In this document: positions 1 to 7,637 of the stretch, piece by piece
How positions within the stretch are numbered: position 1 is the stretch's first letter
Layout: each line of letters opens with the position of its first letter
Source of the DNA: a bacterium Ga0077546
GTDB taxonomy: Bacteria; Cyanobacteriota; Vampirovibrionia; Obscuribacterales; Obscuribacteraceae
DNA: 55,120 bases
Assembly (NCBI GenBank): GCA_001464165.1
Contig: LNEX01000461.1
Coordinates: forward strand, 1 to 55,120
Direction: 5' to 3'
Notes under the pieces: generated by a model
What the model was told of the DNA's origin: nothing
What the model saw: the letters and a program-made list of their open reading frames with translations, nothing else
Database searches by the model: none
Program-made: the position numbers and the translations under genes

Positions 1-305
1 CAAAAAGAGGGGCACTAAGTGCATAAGCAAAGTTCTACCGAGCCCGCACAGCAATCAAAAATCTTTAAAACTAAATTGCGCGACCTTGCTTGTTATAACA
101 CATAGCTTCGGGCTAGAAATAAGCTATTAATGCCTATTTCTCTTTGTATTTAAATAAACACCAACCCAGAATCAACACGAACTTCTCTCGCTCAGAATAA
201 TCGCACTCAATTTGGTGCGATTCACTGATAGCGATTGCATTTTCGCATTTTCATTGCGCTACAAGGCATTAAAACCATTGTTTTTCACATTGCTTTCTCA
301 CTGTC
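1..305. other. Leader region without a gene
   Basis: No convincing coding frame is seen. The stretch is A+T-rich and leads into the gene at 306. I could not pick out a promoter with acceptable -35/-10 spacing. Confidence 0.5.
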
Positions 306-1214
306 ATGGAACGAAAAAATGTTAAGTGGCTAACGGTCATCGGAACGCTTATTCTGCTCACCGCAGGCTCAAAGATTTCGCTGACAAAAAGCCACAACGC
401 CGCAATCAAGCCACCTCCGCCTCAGCCAACTGTCAAACCACCTGTTCCAATTCTTTCAATCAAAAGCCTAGACCAGAAAGTGGACGAGAAGATCATTCCA
501 CTACTTCTCAAAAGTTACGGCAACGCTGGCTCACTGTTAGAGCGTGGCGTTGGAGGACCGGAAGGCACACGCAGGGTCGATGGTGGATTTAACCAGGCAT
601 ACTACGGGCACCAAGATCCGATGTGCAATTACAACTGGTCAGCCAGCTGCTCAAAGGGCATTACCAACCTCGGCAGTTTTTCCTATCAGCAAGCAGCCGA
701 CAAACCGCGAGCCTTAACGCCCCTGCAAGCCGACCGCATTCAAACGCAGATTCTGCGCTTGCAAGCCCTGGAACTCCTTCACCAAGCTAAGCGTCAGCAC
801 TTGCAATTGAATCTCTTTCAACTTCTGTCTGGCATAGATTTGGCTAACCAGAGCCCGATGGCCGCCTGTGTGCAACAGCCCAACAAGGCCGTTGTCTATA
901 AGCTTGCTGCTGGTATCGATCCTAATGGCAGCAACACGGCAAAGGTTACGGCTACTTTTGCAAAAAGCAACTGCAGCTGGGGTTACATTGACCGCCTAGC
1001 ACAAGCACAGAGGCAAAAGAATCTGCAAGGATTTGACGCCGTTGTCTATGCTCGACAGTGGTCTTACTTCAATGTCGATCCCACTTCTGGCAGGTTCAAT
1101 AACTGGGACGCCGGTGGCCTTGGGAACAACCCAGTGATCATCAAAGCCGATCAATTGCGGCGCACTCTGGCGGTCGTTAGTGCGATGCGCTATCAGGTTG
1201 ATAACTTCAAGTGA
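306..1214 (+). CDS. Secreted protein of an EG/GHxDP family (possible lysozyme-like fold)
   Basis: 302 residues. The N-terminus has a basic stretch followed by a hydrophobic segment (about residues 8-21), so export or membrane anchoring is likely, then a proline-rich linker (about 34-48). The body carries an ordered set of motifs: GGPEGTRRVDGG, then YYGHQDP, then a Gly/Ser/Phe turn (GSFSYQ), and near the C-terminus YARQWSYFNVD and NNP. The same order recurs in the gene at 14581, so the two are paralogues. Uncharacterised cyanobacterial proteins with an EGTRxPDGG...GHTDPGN pattern come to mind. A peptidoglycan-hydrolase role, with the Glu of EG as catalyst, is only an inference. The ATG at 306 fits the signal segment. 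No operon partner; the next element is the tRNA-like RNA. Confidence 0.7.
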   Translation: MERKNVKWLTVIGTLILLTAGSKISLTKSHNAAIKPPPPQPTVKPPVPILSIKSLDQKVDEKIIPLLLKSYGNAGSLLERGVGGPEGTRRVDGGFNQAYYGHQDPMCNYNWSASCSKGITNLGSFSYQQAADKPRALTPLQADRIQTQILRLQALELLHQAKRQHLQLNLFQLLSGIDLANQSPMAACVQQPNKAVVYKLAAGIDPNGSNTAKVTATFAKSNCSWGYIDRLAQAQRQKNLQGFDAVVYARQWSYFNVDPTSGRFNNWDAGGLGNNPVIIKADQLRRTLAVVSAMRYQVDNFK

Positions 1215-1299
1215 TCCAGTGAGTTTATGAATGGGGAACGCTGGATTCTTCTTGAATCTTACCGACATCGATTGCGCAGGTTTCAGTTCGATCAAAACC

Positions 1300-1385
1300 A
1301 GGGCTGTAGCTCAAGTGGACAGCTTCGGCTGTATGAGCGCTCACTAGCAATAGTGGGTAGGCAGGTTCGATTCCTGCCAGCCCTA
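1300..1385 (+). ncRNA. tRNA-like RNA with tetraloop-capped arms
   Basis: The 86 nt fold as a cloverleaf. There is a perfect 7-bp acceptor (AGGGCTG with CAGCCCT) and a discriminator A at 1385. The T arm is perfect (GCAGG/CCTGC, loop TTCGATT) and stacks directly on the acceptor. The D stem is 4 bp (1309-1312 with 1335-1338). The D loop holds an inserted 5-bp hairpin capped by TTCG (1319-1332). The anticodon arm (1340-1346 with 1351-1357) pairs through to a GCAA tetraloop, so no 7-nt anticodon loop is formed. The variable region is three bases. CCA is not encoded. This is not an obvious decoding tRNA; a degenerate tRNA or a dedicated tRNA-like RNA are both possible. Confidence 0.6.
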
Positions 1386-1387
1386 TT

Positions 1388-1407
1388 GCCGAACTTTTCG
1401 GTTCGGC
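1388..1407 (+). terminator. Stem-loop right after the tRNA-like RNA
   Basis: GCCGAAC pairs with GTTCGGC around a TTTTCG loop, two bases after the discriminator. There is no long T tract, so it could be a processing or 3'-end structure as well as a terminator. Confidence 0.4.
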
Positions 1408-1458
1408 AGCACTCTTCGTGCAGCATCACCAACAGCATCACCAACAAAGGCGATCATC

Positions 1459-1584
1459 ATGTTCGAAACTCCCTTCAACCATTTCGACAGCACCTTCAAC
1501 AACGCGCAGCAAGTTCTCAGAAGCGCCAATTATCTGCGCAAGCAACAGGCATCTGCGACTGAAAACGCCTTTCTAGGCAATTGA
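1459..1584 (+). CDS. Small protein, 41 residues, unknown
   Basis: A 41-residue frame begins MFETPFNHFDSTFN and ends AFLGN. The ATG is preceded by AAAGG about nine bases upstream, the same arrangement seen before the genes at 1887 and 2641. The peptide is rich in Asn, Gln and Phe, with no membrane segment and no recognised family. It is the first member of a run of small same-strand genes. Its size makes this a moderate call. Confidence 0.4.
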   Translation: MFETPFNHFDSTFNNAQQVLRSANYLRKQQASATENAFLGN

Positions 1585-1886
1585 AGTTGGAAACACTCTG
1601 GACCAGGCCCTCTCAGCTAGCGCTAAGTAGCAATCGGAGAGCTTAGTTCGTTGCAGTTTTAGATAGGCTAGAAGGCCTAGTTGTGCTACCGCCACTTAGT
1701 TAGTTGGGGTGAATACGAAAACACGGTTAGAGAATTAGCGGAAAAACTCTATGGTAGAGGAGTAATTTATCCACAAAACAAAAACAGAAGACAGACTCAA
1801 CAGACTAGGCATAAGCCAATTCACCATCAACAGCATCTTCAGCCACATCAACCGATGTGGTCTTAACCCTCTCAAAGGTAAGCATC
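1585..1886. other. Intergenic stretch, no supported gene
   Basis: About 300 bases with short open frames but no frame with both a ribosome site and sensible composition. A 61-codon frame (1681-1866) was judged spurious. The string ATACGAAAACA near 1713 recurs near 7975 in another gene-free stretch. Confidence 0.4.
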
Positions 1887-2213
1887 ATGTGCGACATTGC
1901 TGGCCATCAGAGCCAGAATCTCTACTTTCAACACAGGCTCTTGAACGAGCTTCTTGTGGCGCAAGCCATCTTTGATGGAGCTGGAGATGTTCAAGACACA
2001 AACTGGGAGACGAAGTATGTTCGCCTGACCAGCCATCACAACTTGCTGATTGTTCCGCTGCTGAGCCTCTGTGAATTGAAGTTCGATTGGCAAACGCAGA
2101 ACAATGTCAGCGACGAGGTCAATGCCAAGGCATACATCGACGCAGTTTCTTGCCTCCAGGCAGAACTACGTTCGTTAATGCCTCTGGCACACGGAGCCAC
2201 AACCCTGGCTTGA
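1887..2213 (+). CDS. Hypothetical protein, 108 residues
   Basis: Begins MCDIAGHQSQ at 1887, chosen over an upstream in-frame ATG at 1857 because AAAGG lies about nine bases before it. The protein is mixed polar and hydrophobic and probably globular and soluble. I recognise no family. It belongs to the same-strand run of small genes from 1459 to 5530, each with its own short gap. Confidence 0.5.
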   Translation: MCDIAGHQSQNLYFQHRLLNELLVAQAIFDGAGDVQDTNWETKYVRLTSHHNLLIVPLLSLCELKFDWQTQNNVSDEVNAKAYIDAVSCLQAELRSLMPLAHGATTLA

Positions 2214-2283
2214 ACTCGACCAGTCAACAACCGTCTACGTTCAAAAACTTCAAAGTCCAAGTAAACCATCTGTACGAAAAACC

Positions 2284-2607
2284 ATGTCCGACAACAACAA
2301 CAACAACAGCAACAACACTTTCGAAATGAACGACAAGCGAAACAGGCAAATCAACCTTGCCATCGAAGCCGCGAGCACCAGCTACAAGCTCGCAACCATT
2401 ACCTCTCACATCCAGTGGATGCACGGACCAAGGTCCAAGGACTCCAACCCCTTGTCGGTTTGGCAAGGTTGGGATAACGAGTTCTACAGCACGCTGAACA
2501 AGCATCTTGAAGTTCTGGATCTTGACCAGTCAGCGCATCTTGCCGCCGGTGTGGCTGCTGCAGCGGCCCTCAAGGATCTGCATTCTCAACAGGGTCGACC
2601 ACTCTGA
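2284..2607 (+). CDS. Hypothetical protein with N-terminal poly-Asn tract, 107 residues
   Basis: Starts MSDNNNNNSNN, encoded by an AAC trinucleotide run, then a helical body containing SHIQWMHGP and an alanine-rich stretch (AAGVAAAAAL). No ribosome site is visible before the ATG. No family recognised. The Asn run is coded by a simple repeat and could vary in length between strains. Confidence 0.5.
   Translation: MSDNNNNNSNNTFEMNDKRNRQINLAIEAASTSYKLATITSHIQWMHGPRSKDSNPLSVWQGWDNEFYSTLNKHLEVLDLDQSAHLAAGVAAAAALKDLHSQQGRPL
2290..2319 (+). repeat. AAC trinucleotide run
   Basis: A short microsatellite-like tract of AAC codons interrupted once by AGC, encoding the Asn-rich N-terminus of the protein at 2284. 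Confidence 0.6.
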
Positions 2608-2640
2608 AACTCAAAAAATAGATCCAAAACAAAGGAAATC

Positions 2641-2913
2641 ATGACCCTCCCACGTAAAAAGACACTTCAAGAACTCCATCGCAACATAGCTACTGCTCAG
2701 GCTCGCCTCGCCGAAGAAACGGCTCACCAGGCAGACGTGCAACGTCTAATTCAAGAGATCGAGACCGCCGTCATGGCTGGCAACTGGGAACCTACCACTG
2801 GTGCTTACGCAAGCCGGGTAGTCGACGATGTGATCGAACACTTCAAGACTACCGAATACACTGTTGCTCTTATCGGCTCGAATCGCAAAAGTCGCAGATT
2901 CGCCGTCAGCTGA
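2641..2913 (+). CDS. Hypothetical helical protein, 90 residues
   Basis: ATG at 2641 follows AAAGGAAATC, a good ribosome site. The first half is Glu/Ala/Gln-rich and likely a coiled coil (about residues 8-45); the second half ends in a basic tail (RKSRR). No family recognised. The next gene starts 40 bases later. Confidence 0.55.
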   Translation: MTLPRKKTLQELHRNIATAQARLAEETAHQADVQRLIQEIETAVMAGNWEPTTGAYASRVVDDVIEHFKTTEYTVALIGSNRKSRRFAVS

Positions 2914-2953
2914 GAATGCAGGCTCCCCCCATGTCTTTCAGCTGGTAACAATT

Positions 2954-3316
2954 ATGCAACTGCTACTCCCACTGGCCGTGCTCGTCTATGCCGCCTGGAT
3001 GATCGCCTCTGCGATTCGACAGGCACGAGGCACGGTTTTTGATGACCTCAAGATTCTGCAAGCATCGATTAAGAAGGTCAGAACTCGCTCTGGCGAGCTA
3101 CCCCCTGAAATCGCCGAGCAGGTGAACGTCAAACTCGAGCTTGCTGCCGCGCAGGCTGAGCGCCTTCGCGGGCTTATTGAAAGCGCAGGCAAAGAGCAAC
3201 ACGAGGCTCTGCGGCTTCAAATCGCATCGGCTCTGGCACTGGTGTCGGAAGCTCGCCTGCTTGTGGACAAGCACAGCCCAGCGCAGGAAGAACAAGGCGA
3301 CGACGAGAACGACTAA
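2954..3316 (+). CDS. Membrane-anchored coiled-coil protein, 120 residues
   Basis: Start set at the ATG at 2954, because the protein then begins with a clean transmembrane segment (about residues 2-18, LLLPLAVLVYAAWMIAS) followed by a long charged helical region and an acidic tail (EEQGDDEND). The frame is open upstream to 2864, but that would overlap the preceding gene. The architecture is a single N-terminal anchor with a cytoplasmic or periplasmic coiled coil. Function unknown. Confidence 0.5.
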   Translation: MQLLLPLAVLVYAAWMIASAIRQARGTVFDDLKILQASIKKVRTRSGELPPEIAEQVNVKLELAAAQAERLRGLIESAGKEQHEALRLQIASALALVSEARLLVDKHSPAQEEQGDDEND

Positions 3317-3373
3317 GGGCTTCTGCGCAGCTTCCAACAAGGCTTGCCTCGCGTAATGCCGGCTGACATTTAG

Positions 3374-3423
3374 TCGTCCCCGGGCGGGGAAGAACACCGC
3401 TGGCGGTGACCCTCCCCGCTCGT
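3374..3423 (+). terminator. Long imperfect stem-loop between small genes
   Basis: GGGCGGGGA pairs with TCCCCGCTC (one G-T pair), and an inner CACCG/CGGTG stem sits inside. No strong T run follows, so it may separate transcripts or simply be a structured leader. Confidence 0.35.
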
Positions 3424-3457
3424 TCTCTTCAACAAACTCTCAACAGGAACAACCATT

Positions 3458-3628
3458 ATGCTCAAGCGCCTCGGCATTTCACTTCTCTGCGTCTCGTTCT
3501 ACCTCTGGCAGCTCAAGCCTGTCTACAAGGCACTGTTCGGTGGGTGGCTTGGTTCCAAGACTTACGTCGGAAGGCTTGCGGCCATTCCTGCATTCATCGG
3601 GGGAGTAGCGCTGATTTGCATTGGTTAA
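3458..3628 (+). CDS. Small membrane protein, 56 residues
   Basis: Begins MLKRLGISLLCVSFYLW and contains two hydrophobic segments (about residues 4-18 and 40-55) around a polar Gly-rich turn. AGGA lies about 13 bases before the ATG. Another frame across the same bases gives a longer but compositionally odd peptide; this frame is preferred because it makes a coherent two-helix membrane protein. Function unknown. Confidence 0.5.
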   Translation: MLKRLGISLLCVSFYLWQLKPVYKALFGGWLGSKTYVGRLAAIPAFIGGVALICIG

Positions 3629-3691
3629 CTTAGTGCGACCCTGTAAGCGCAAAGGAAAATTCGACAATTCCATCACAACCTGGTACTTCCC

Positions 3692-3871
3692 ATGAACACA
3701 CTTGAAGTGTCAATGCTCTTGGCGATTCTTATGACCACCCTGCTCTTTGTCACGGGGGGCCTCGCAATTGCCTTGAGTTTGCTGAGCCAGCGAGTTCAAC
3801 GAAAATCTCATGGCAGCGGTCCGCTAAGCGCGTCTCTTCATCCACTGCCCTACTGGACTTTTCTGGGCTGA
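3692..3871 (+). CDS. Small membrane protein, 59 residues
   Basis: Begins MNTLEVSMLLAILMTT with one strong hydrophobic segment (about residues 6-31), followed by a basic, Ser/His-rich tail. No ribosome site is evident. It follows the 56-residue membrane protein by 63 bases and may act with it. No family recognised. Confidence 0.45.
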   Translation: MNTLEVSMLLAILMTTLLFVTGGLAIALSLLSQRVQRKSHGSGPLSASLHPLPYWTFLG

Positions 3872-3998
3872 GCAACTGCGGCGAGCGCGGCTGCTCTCAA
3901 TGTGTTTGCCAGCCGCAAGCCTCTCTGTCAACTTCCTTCACTTACCCGCATCACTTCGCTCCACGTCCTCTGATTTTCCAACTAACGAGTTCCCAAAC

Positions 3999-4571
3999 AT
4001 GAACGACACCATCTCTTCAAACCTCAGGGCGAAGCTTCGCGGCATAGCCGAGGACCTCGTCAAAGGCAACAAGACCAAAATCGACCTCTTCGACGAGAGG
4101 TATCAAATCCAAAATCCTGAACTGCGGGCTCAAATCATCGAGCTTCTGAACCAGTACGTTCAAGAAGTGAGCGATCGAGAGAAGCAAGTCGAAGAAGTCG
4201 ACTACAAAAGAGTGAAGCGCCGGAGCGGCCAGTGCATCTACTGCACCATTACCTCCCCCAATGACCGGAAGGGCCAGCTCTTCTACATTGGTGGCTACGA
4301 CCCAGGTATGAGCTATTGCGCAGAAGAAGCAAGCCGCCGAAAGCAACAGGTAAGCAAAGGAAAAGAACTGACCACCGACCTCGGCCTTCAACTTCGTTCT
4401 AAGCTTGCTGTAGCCCTGGCCAACGAAGAGCTCGATAGCTGCCAACGGGCTGATGCTGAGTATCACCTCAGCTTCATTGCGGAAAAGGAAGGCGGATTCA
4501 GCGGAAGTGATATCCAACACATGCTCGATGCCTGGGCTGCTCTCGAACTCGCTCTTCCAATTGTCACCTAA
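3999..4571 (+). CDS. Hypothetical protein with a CxxC pair, 190 residues
   Basis: Start chosen at the ATG at 3999 (MNDTISSNLRAK); the frame is open to 3900 but that part has no start context and odd composition. The N-terminal half is helical and charged. The middle holds a GQCIYC pair with a further Cys about 40 residues later (SYCAEEA), possibly a metal site or redox pair. The C-terminal half is again helical. No family recognised. A hairpin follows the gene. Confidence 0.55.
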   Translation: MNDTISSNLRAKLRGIAEDLVKGNKTKIDLFDERYQIQNPELRAQIIELLNQYVQEVSDREKQVEEVDYKRVKRRSGQCIYCTITSPNDRKGQLFYIGGYDPGMSYCAEEASRRKQQVSKGKELTTDLGLQLRSKLAVALANEELDSCQRADAEYHLSFIAEKEGGFSGSDIQHMLDAWAALELALPIVT

Positions 4572-4616
4572 ACTGCAAAGCACGCTCTGATCTTTGCCGA
4601 TTAGATTGCAGTCAGC

Positions 4617-4648
4617 GCCCTTGCTGCATACCACATGCTAGCAAGGGC
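4617..4648 (+). terminator. Stem-loop after the CxxC protein
   Basis: GCCCTTGCT pairs perfectly with AGCAAGGGC around a 14-base loop, 45 bases after the stop at 4571. There is no T tract. Confidence 0.4.
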
Positions 4649-4690
4649 CTCTCGAACCTTACTTCAGCACACGTTCTACATCTAAGGGCA

Positions 4691-5530
4691 ATGACACAAT
4701 CAATAGCTATTACAACGCCAGCTGACGAGGCGTTTGCACGAGCCGAAGCCTGGATAACACAAGCGGAGCTGCAATTCAACGCCCACAAAATGCACAAGCA
4801 GGCCGCAGCTTTAGCAGCCGGAAACAGCTCCACGATCACTTCTCTGGCAAAAGGCGATGCCAGCTTCAGTAAAGAAGAGGCTGAAAAATATCTGGCTGAA
4901 GCCTTTCAGGCGATCAATGCTCCTGAGCTCATTGCGGAACCCGTCTACGCAGCGAGTAGAGCGCAACTGATTCTGAGAGCTGCCTATGCCGCCGCCGGGC
5001 TCAACCTCACTCAGTATGTACAAACTGCTGTGACCACCATTCTCGGAAATGGTGACAATCTTGACGCTGCCTCGTTTATTGCTTCCCGAGAGATCATGAG
5101 CGTCATGAAGGCTGCGGAGGAAACAACAAAAGTTGTCGAGCAGCTAAAGAAATGCCACCTTGCGGGCGAAAAAAGTCACCTGCTTATCCACCAAGATACC
5201 GGTTGCTATGGTCCCAAGAATGCCTACTACAATGGAGGCTGTGCCCAGTTGCTTCCCGTACCTGAATCAGCAATAGCAGCCCAGGAACGAGTCATTCGGA
5301 TTTCAAAACCGAAGCTCTGCAAATCAAAACGGCAGTCTTTTTGGAAAAATTTCTTTAGTCCAGAATCGTTCGATGTAGAGTCGAATGACATCGGTTTAAT
5401 TAGCGAAGGATTCCTTCAACAATGGCAGCTGTTATTGCTCTTTAACCTAACTGACATGGGTTACCGAATCAGCTTCACTCTGCATTCTAGTATGTTGTTG
5501 GTTTATGTCCATGTGCCTGGCGCGGCTTAA
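4691..5530 (+). CDS. Hypothetical Ala-rich protein, 279 residues
   Basis: ATG at 4691 follows AAGGGCA. The first two thirds are alanine-rich and helical (ITQAELQFNAHK, AEKYLAEAFQAI, LRAAYAAAGLNL). A Cys/Gly/Tyr segment follows (TGCYGPKNAYYNGGC), then a basic patch (KPKLCKSKRQ). The last 50 or so residues are hydrophobic and change in character, which could be a membrane-active tail or a late frame change; I cannot tell which. No family recognised. It ends the small-gene run and is followed by a strong terminator. Confidence 0.5.
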   Translation: MTQSIAITTPADEAFARAEAWITQAELQFNAHKMHKQAAALAAGNSSTITSLAKGDASFSKEEAEKYLAEAFQAINAPELIAEPVYAASRAQLILRAAYAAAGLNLTQYVQTAVTTILGNGDNLDAASFIASREIMSVMKAAEETTKVVEQLKKCHLAGEKSHLLIHQDTGCYGPKNAYYNGGCAQLLPVPESAIAAQERVIRISKPKLCKSKRQSFWKNFFSPESFDVESNDIGLISEGFLQQWQLLLLFNLTDMGYRISFTLHSSMLLVYVHVPGAA

Positions 5531-5599
5531 CCAAGTTGGTGCCAAGTTAGGCGTCGACTCGGACAAATAGCCATTGCAAAGCATCAGTGTTCGTCGAGA

Positions 5600-5642
5600 G
5601 AAGAAGTGAGCTGGCCAGCCTAGCTCACTTCTTCTGCTTTTC
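5600..5642 (+). terminator. Strong terminator
   Basis: A 13-bp perfect stem (GAAGAAGTGAGCT with AGCTCACTTCTTC) around a 9-base loop, followed by TGCTTTT. It closes the small-gene run and may serve the opposite strand as well. Confidence 0.7.
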
Positions 5643-5673
5643 CTTATGTTCTCACTCCGTTTCTTTTTCTTTT

Positions 5674-5709
5674 CTTCGCTATTAATAGACCGGTCTACTA
5701 ATAGCGAAG
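5674..5709. promoter_or_regulatory. Nested palindrome with TAGACCGGTCTA core
   Basis: An 11-bp inverted repeat (CTTCGCTATTA / TAATAGCGAAG) encloses a second perfect palindrome, TAGACCGGTCTA. The core resembles operators of some TetR-family repressors, but no such regulator lies in the window. It sits in the gap between convergent transcription units, so a terminator or a DNA-binding site are both possible. A related sequence lies near 23028. Confidence 0.45.
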
Positions 5710-5887
5710 AAAAAATCTTCCAAATTGGAAGAAGCAGTTGGAATACACGATGGCGTTCCAACTGCTCTGGTCAAATGTGTGCTTGGTTAACCGGGTGATC
5801 GATCAGAAGTCGCGCGATGGGAGGATGTAATACACGGCGCAGAACAACAACGAAGTAAAAAGCCAAGCAGCCAAAACAAAAGCTCCC

Positions 5888-6745
5888 TCAAGCGAGTTGC
5901 ACGCTGAAGCTTTCCATCGGGCACCACTTATTGGTCTGGTCATCGAACCTGAAGCGCACCGAGTTGACCTCAATGCGAAAGAGAAAACCGAGACTCTTGG
6001 CGGCGCGACCACAAGACTGAAAGCGCTTGCTGTAGAGCGACAACAGTTCGGCAGCGGGAACCACCTTATCGTCGAAGCTCAACTTGAGCACAATCGCTCC
6101 AGCGATCTCATCCCCGGATGAATCGCCAAAGTCAACCAACAACTCGGCCTTCTTAATGGCAAAGTTCACCCTATCGTGTTCCGAGATATTGAAGATGTTG
6201 ATATTGGCCAGACCGAGAAAACTCAAGGCACGCAGGGCAAAGGCCCGCACCGGCCGCACGCGGTCTTCATCGCCAACGCACTTGTCAGCGATGACGACAA
6301 TAGCGAGCTCAGGAAACTTTTTCAAGGTTTCAGTCGGAATGGTCAGGAACTGAACCGAACGGTGCTTTGCCACTACTGCAGCAACTTTGCCCGCCACCTT
6401 CCTGGGGAAGCCCTTCTTCAGCATGTAGTCGAGAGCAACTTGCTTGCCGGCCTCGGCATGATCGTCAACGCTGATAGCGCGACCGATATCGTGCAAAAAG
6501 GCACCAGCCGGAACGACCACCAGGCGAGCTTCCTCGCTCAGCAAGTCAGGAAAACGCTGGTGCAATTTGTCGGTCAGAAGTCGTGCCATTTCCAGCACAG
6601 CAAAAGCGTGACCGACATCGTGCTTGGTCTGTGAACGCGACAGCTTATCACCATCGTCGTAAAGCTTCAGCAGCTCGGGATCGACCAGCATCTGCTCGAC
6701 GCCAGCGACCATCTCTGGCAGCGCCAGAGTAGTTTGATTTTTCAT
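5888..6745 (-). CDS. HD-domain phosphohydrolase
   Basis: 285 residues from the ATG at 6745, which has GGAG seven bases upstream; an in-frame TTG at 6757 lies inside that ribosome site and is rejected. HD-superfamily metal ligands are visible: H42 in KHDVGH, H85-D86 in FLHDIGRA, H128 in KHRS and D154 in IADK. This pattern supports a metal-dependent phosphohydrolase acting on a nucleotide or phosphoester; the substrate is unknown. The C-terminal third (after about residue 200) has no recognised domain. The pantothenate kinase gene lies upstream on the same strand, 124 bases away. Confidence 0.75.
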   Translation of the reverse strand: MKNQTTLALPEMVAGVEQMLVDPELLKLYDDGDKLSRSQTKHDVGHAFAVLEMARLLTDKLHQRFPDLLSEEARLVVVPAGAFLHDIGRAISVDDHAEAGKQVALDYMLKKGFPRKVAGKVAAVVAKHRSVQFLTIPTETLKKFPELAIVVIADKCVGDEDRVRPVRAFALRALSFLGLANINIFNISEHDRVNFAIKKAELLVDFGDSSGDEIAGAIVLKLSFDDKVVPAAELLSLYSKRFQSCGRAAKSLGFLFRIEVNSVRFRFDDQTNKWCPMESFSVQLA

Positions 6746-6869
6746 ATTATTCTCCAAAGATTGTGGAACGCATTGCCACGCGGTGACTAATGCCGTGTGA
6801 AAAGAAAATTGGGACCTAGTCCCAGTGTCGAGAAATCAATGCAGAAAGGAAGCAATTTCTGCTAATCAC

Positions 6870-7637
6870 TTAGACGGCCTTGGCTACTGAGCCTTGCGCT
6901 GTGGCCAAAAGATGAATGCCTTTGAGTGTTAGGCTGGGGTCGACGATGTCGAATATCCTCTTACTAGATTTACTGGCGGCCGAAATTGCTTCGCTCCAGC
7001 CTCCAGTGGCAACTGTTAGCGCTTTCTTGCCAAGCTCTTTGCCAAGCTCCTTTTTGGCCAATGCTTGCCACTCACGAACGAGTCCGATATGACCGACAAA
7101 GACACCGTTGCGCATGTGCGTTTCGGTGTCACAGCCTAGTTCAATGGTTTGGCCAGCCATATCGAGCAGAGGCAGCAGGGCTGTCTGTTGATGCAGCGCG
7201 GCAAGTGTTTGACCTAGGCCTGGAGCAATGAAGCCGCCCTCGACATGACCACTGGCTGAGATAGCGAGCATTGTTGTCGCTGTACCAAGACCAATGACAA
7301 TCACTGGTCTGCGGCCCTTACCGTGAATTTTCCAGGCGGCCACAGCATCAGCTACTCGGTCGGCTCCCATTGTTAAGGCCATTCCTGTAAGAACAGTCTG
7401 CTCTGCAGCACTTATGGAAATCATTTCGTGGTTGCTAAGCAACGACCTGAGAGTCTCTTCTGCTGGCGGCACCACTGATGATATGGCCACAGGAAAAGTC
7501 TCATTCAAAATTTGCGCTGTTGCGCACTGTTCGATTTCAGCGGTGGAATGGACGCGTCGCTCTACCAGGACACCGTCTACAAAATAACCATATTTGGTGT
7601 TGCTATTGCCGATGTCTACGGCCAATAGTTTGTTCAT
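6870..7637 (-). CDS. coaX: Type III pantothenate kinase
   Basis: 255 residues from the ATG at 7637 (MNKLLAVDIGN); an in-frame TTG 12 bases upstream is less likely. CoaX phosphorylates pantothenate in the first step of CoA synthesis. The family marks are the nucleotide-binding DIGNSNTKYG (8-17), GADR (91-94, containing the proposed catalytic Asp) and GLGTATT (116-122). Usual length is about 255. One oddity is that the residue before LGTATT is Gly where most family members have Asp (DxGTATT). The enzyme is cytoplasmic and dimeric in characterised members. Confidence 0.88.
   Translation of the reverse strand: MNKLLAVDIGNSNTKYGYFVDGVLVERRVHSTAEIEQCATAQILNETFPVAISSVVPPAEETLRSLLSNHEMISISAAEQTVLTGMALTMGADRVADAVAAWKIHGKGRRPVIVIGLGTATTMLAISASGHVEGGFIAPGLGQTLAALHQQTALLPLLDMAGQTIELGCDTETHMRNGVFVGHIGLVREWQALAKKELGKELGKKALTVATGGWSEAISAASKSSKRIFDIVDPSLTLKGIHLLATAQGSVAKAV

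Noticed and set aside
1300..1385. Reading the RNA as a class II tRNA-Tyr with anticodon GTA (1331-1333)
   Set aside because: CTGTATG would be the loop, but the flanking bases do not form an anticodon stem, whereas the alternative fold pairs every arm perfectly.
1227..1562. A 111-codon plus-strand frame across the tRNA-like RNA
   Set aside because: It overlaps the structured RNA and the small gene at 1459, and has no ribosome site or plausible composition.
1681..1866. 61-codon frame between the first small genes
   Set aside because: No ribosome site, Gln/His-rich unlikely composition and overlap with the upstream region of the gene at 1887.
2224..2505. A 93-codon minus-strand frame with a poly-Val run
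   Set aside because: It is antisense to the AAC repeat of the plus-strand gene; the Val run is only the complement of that repeat.
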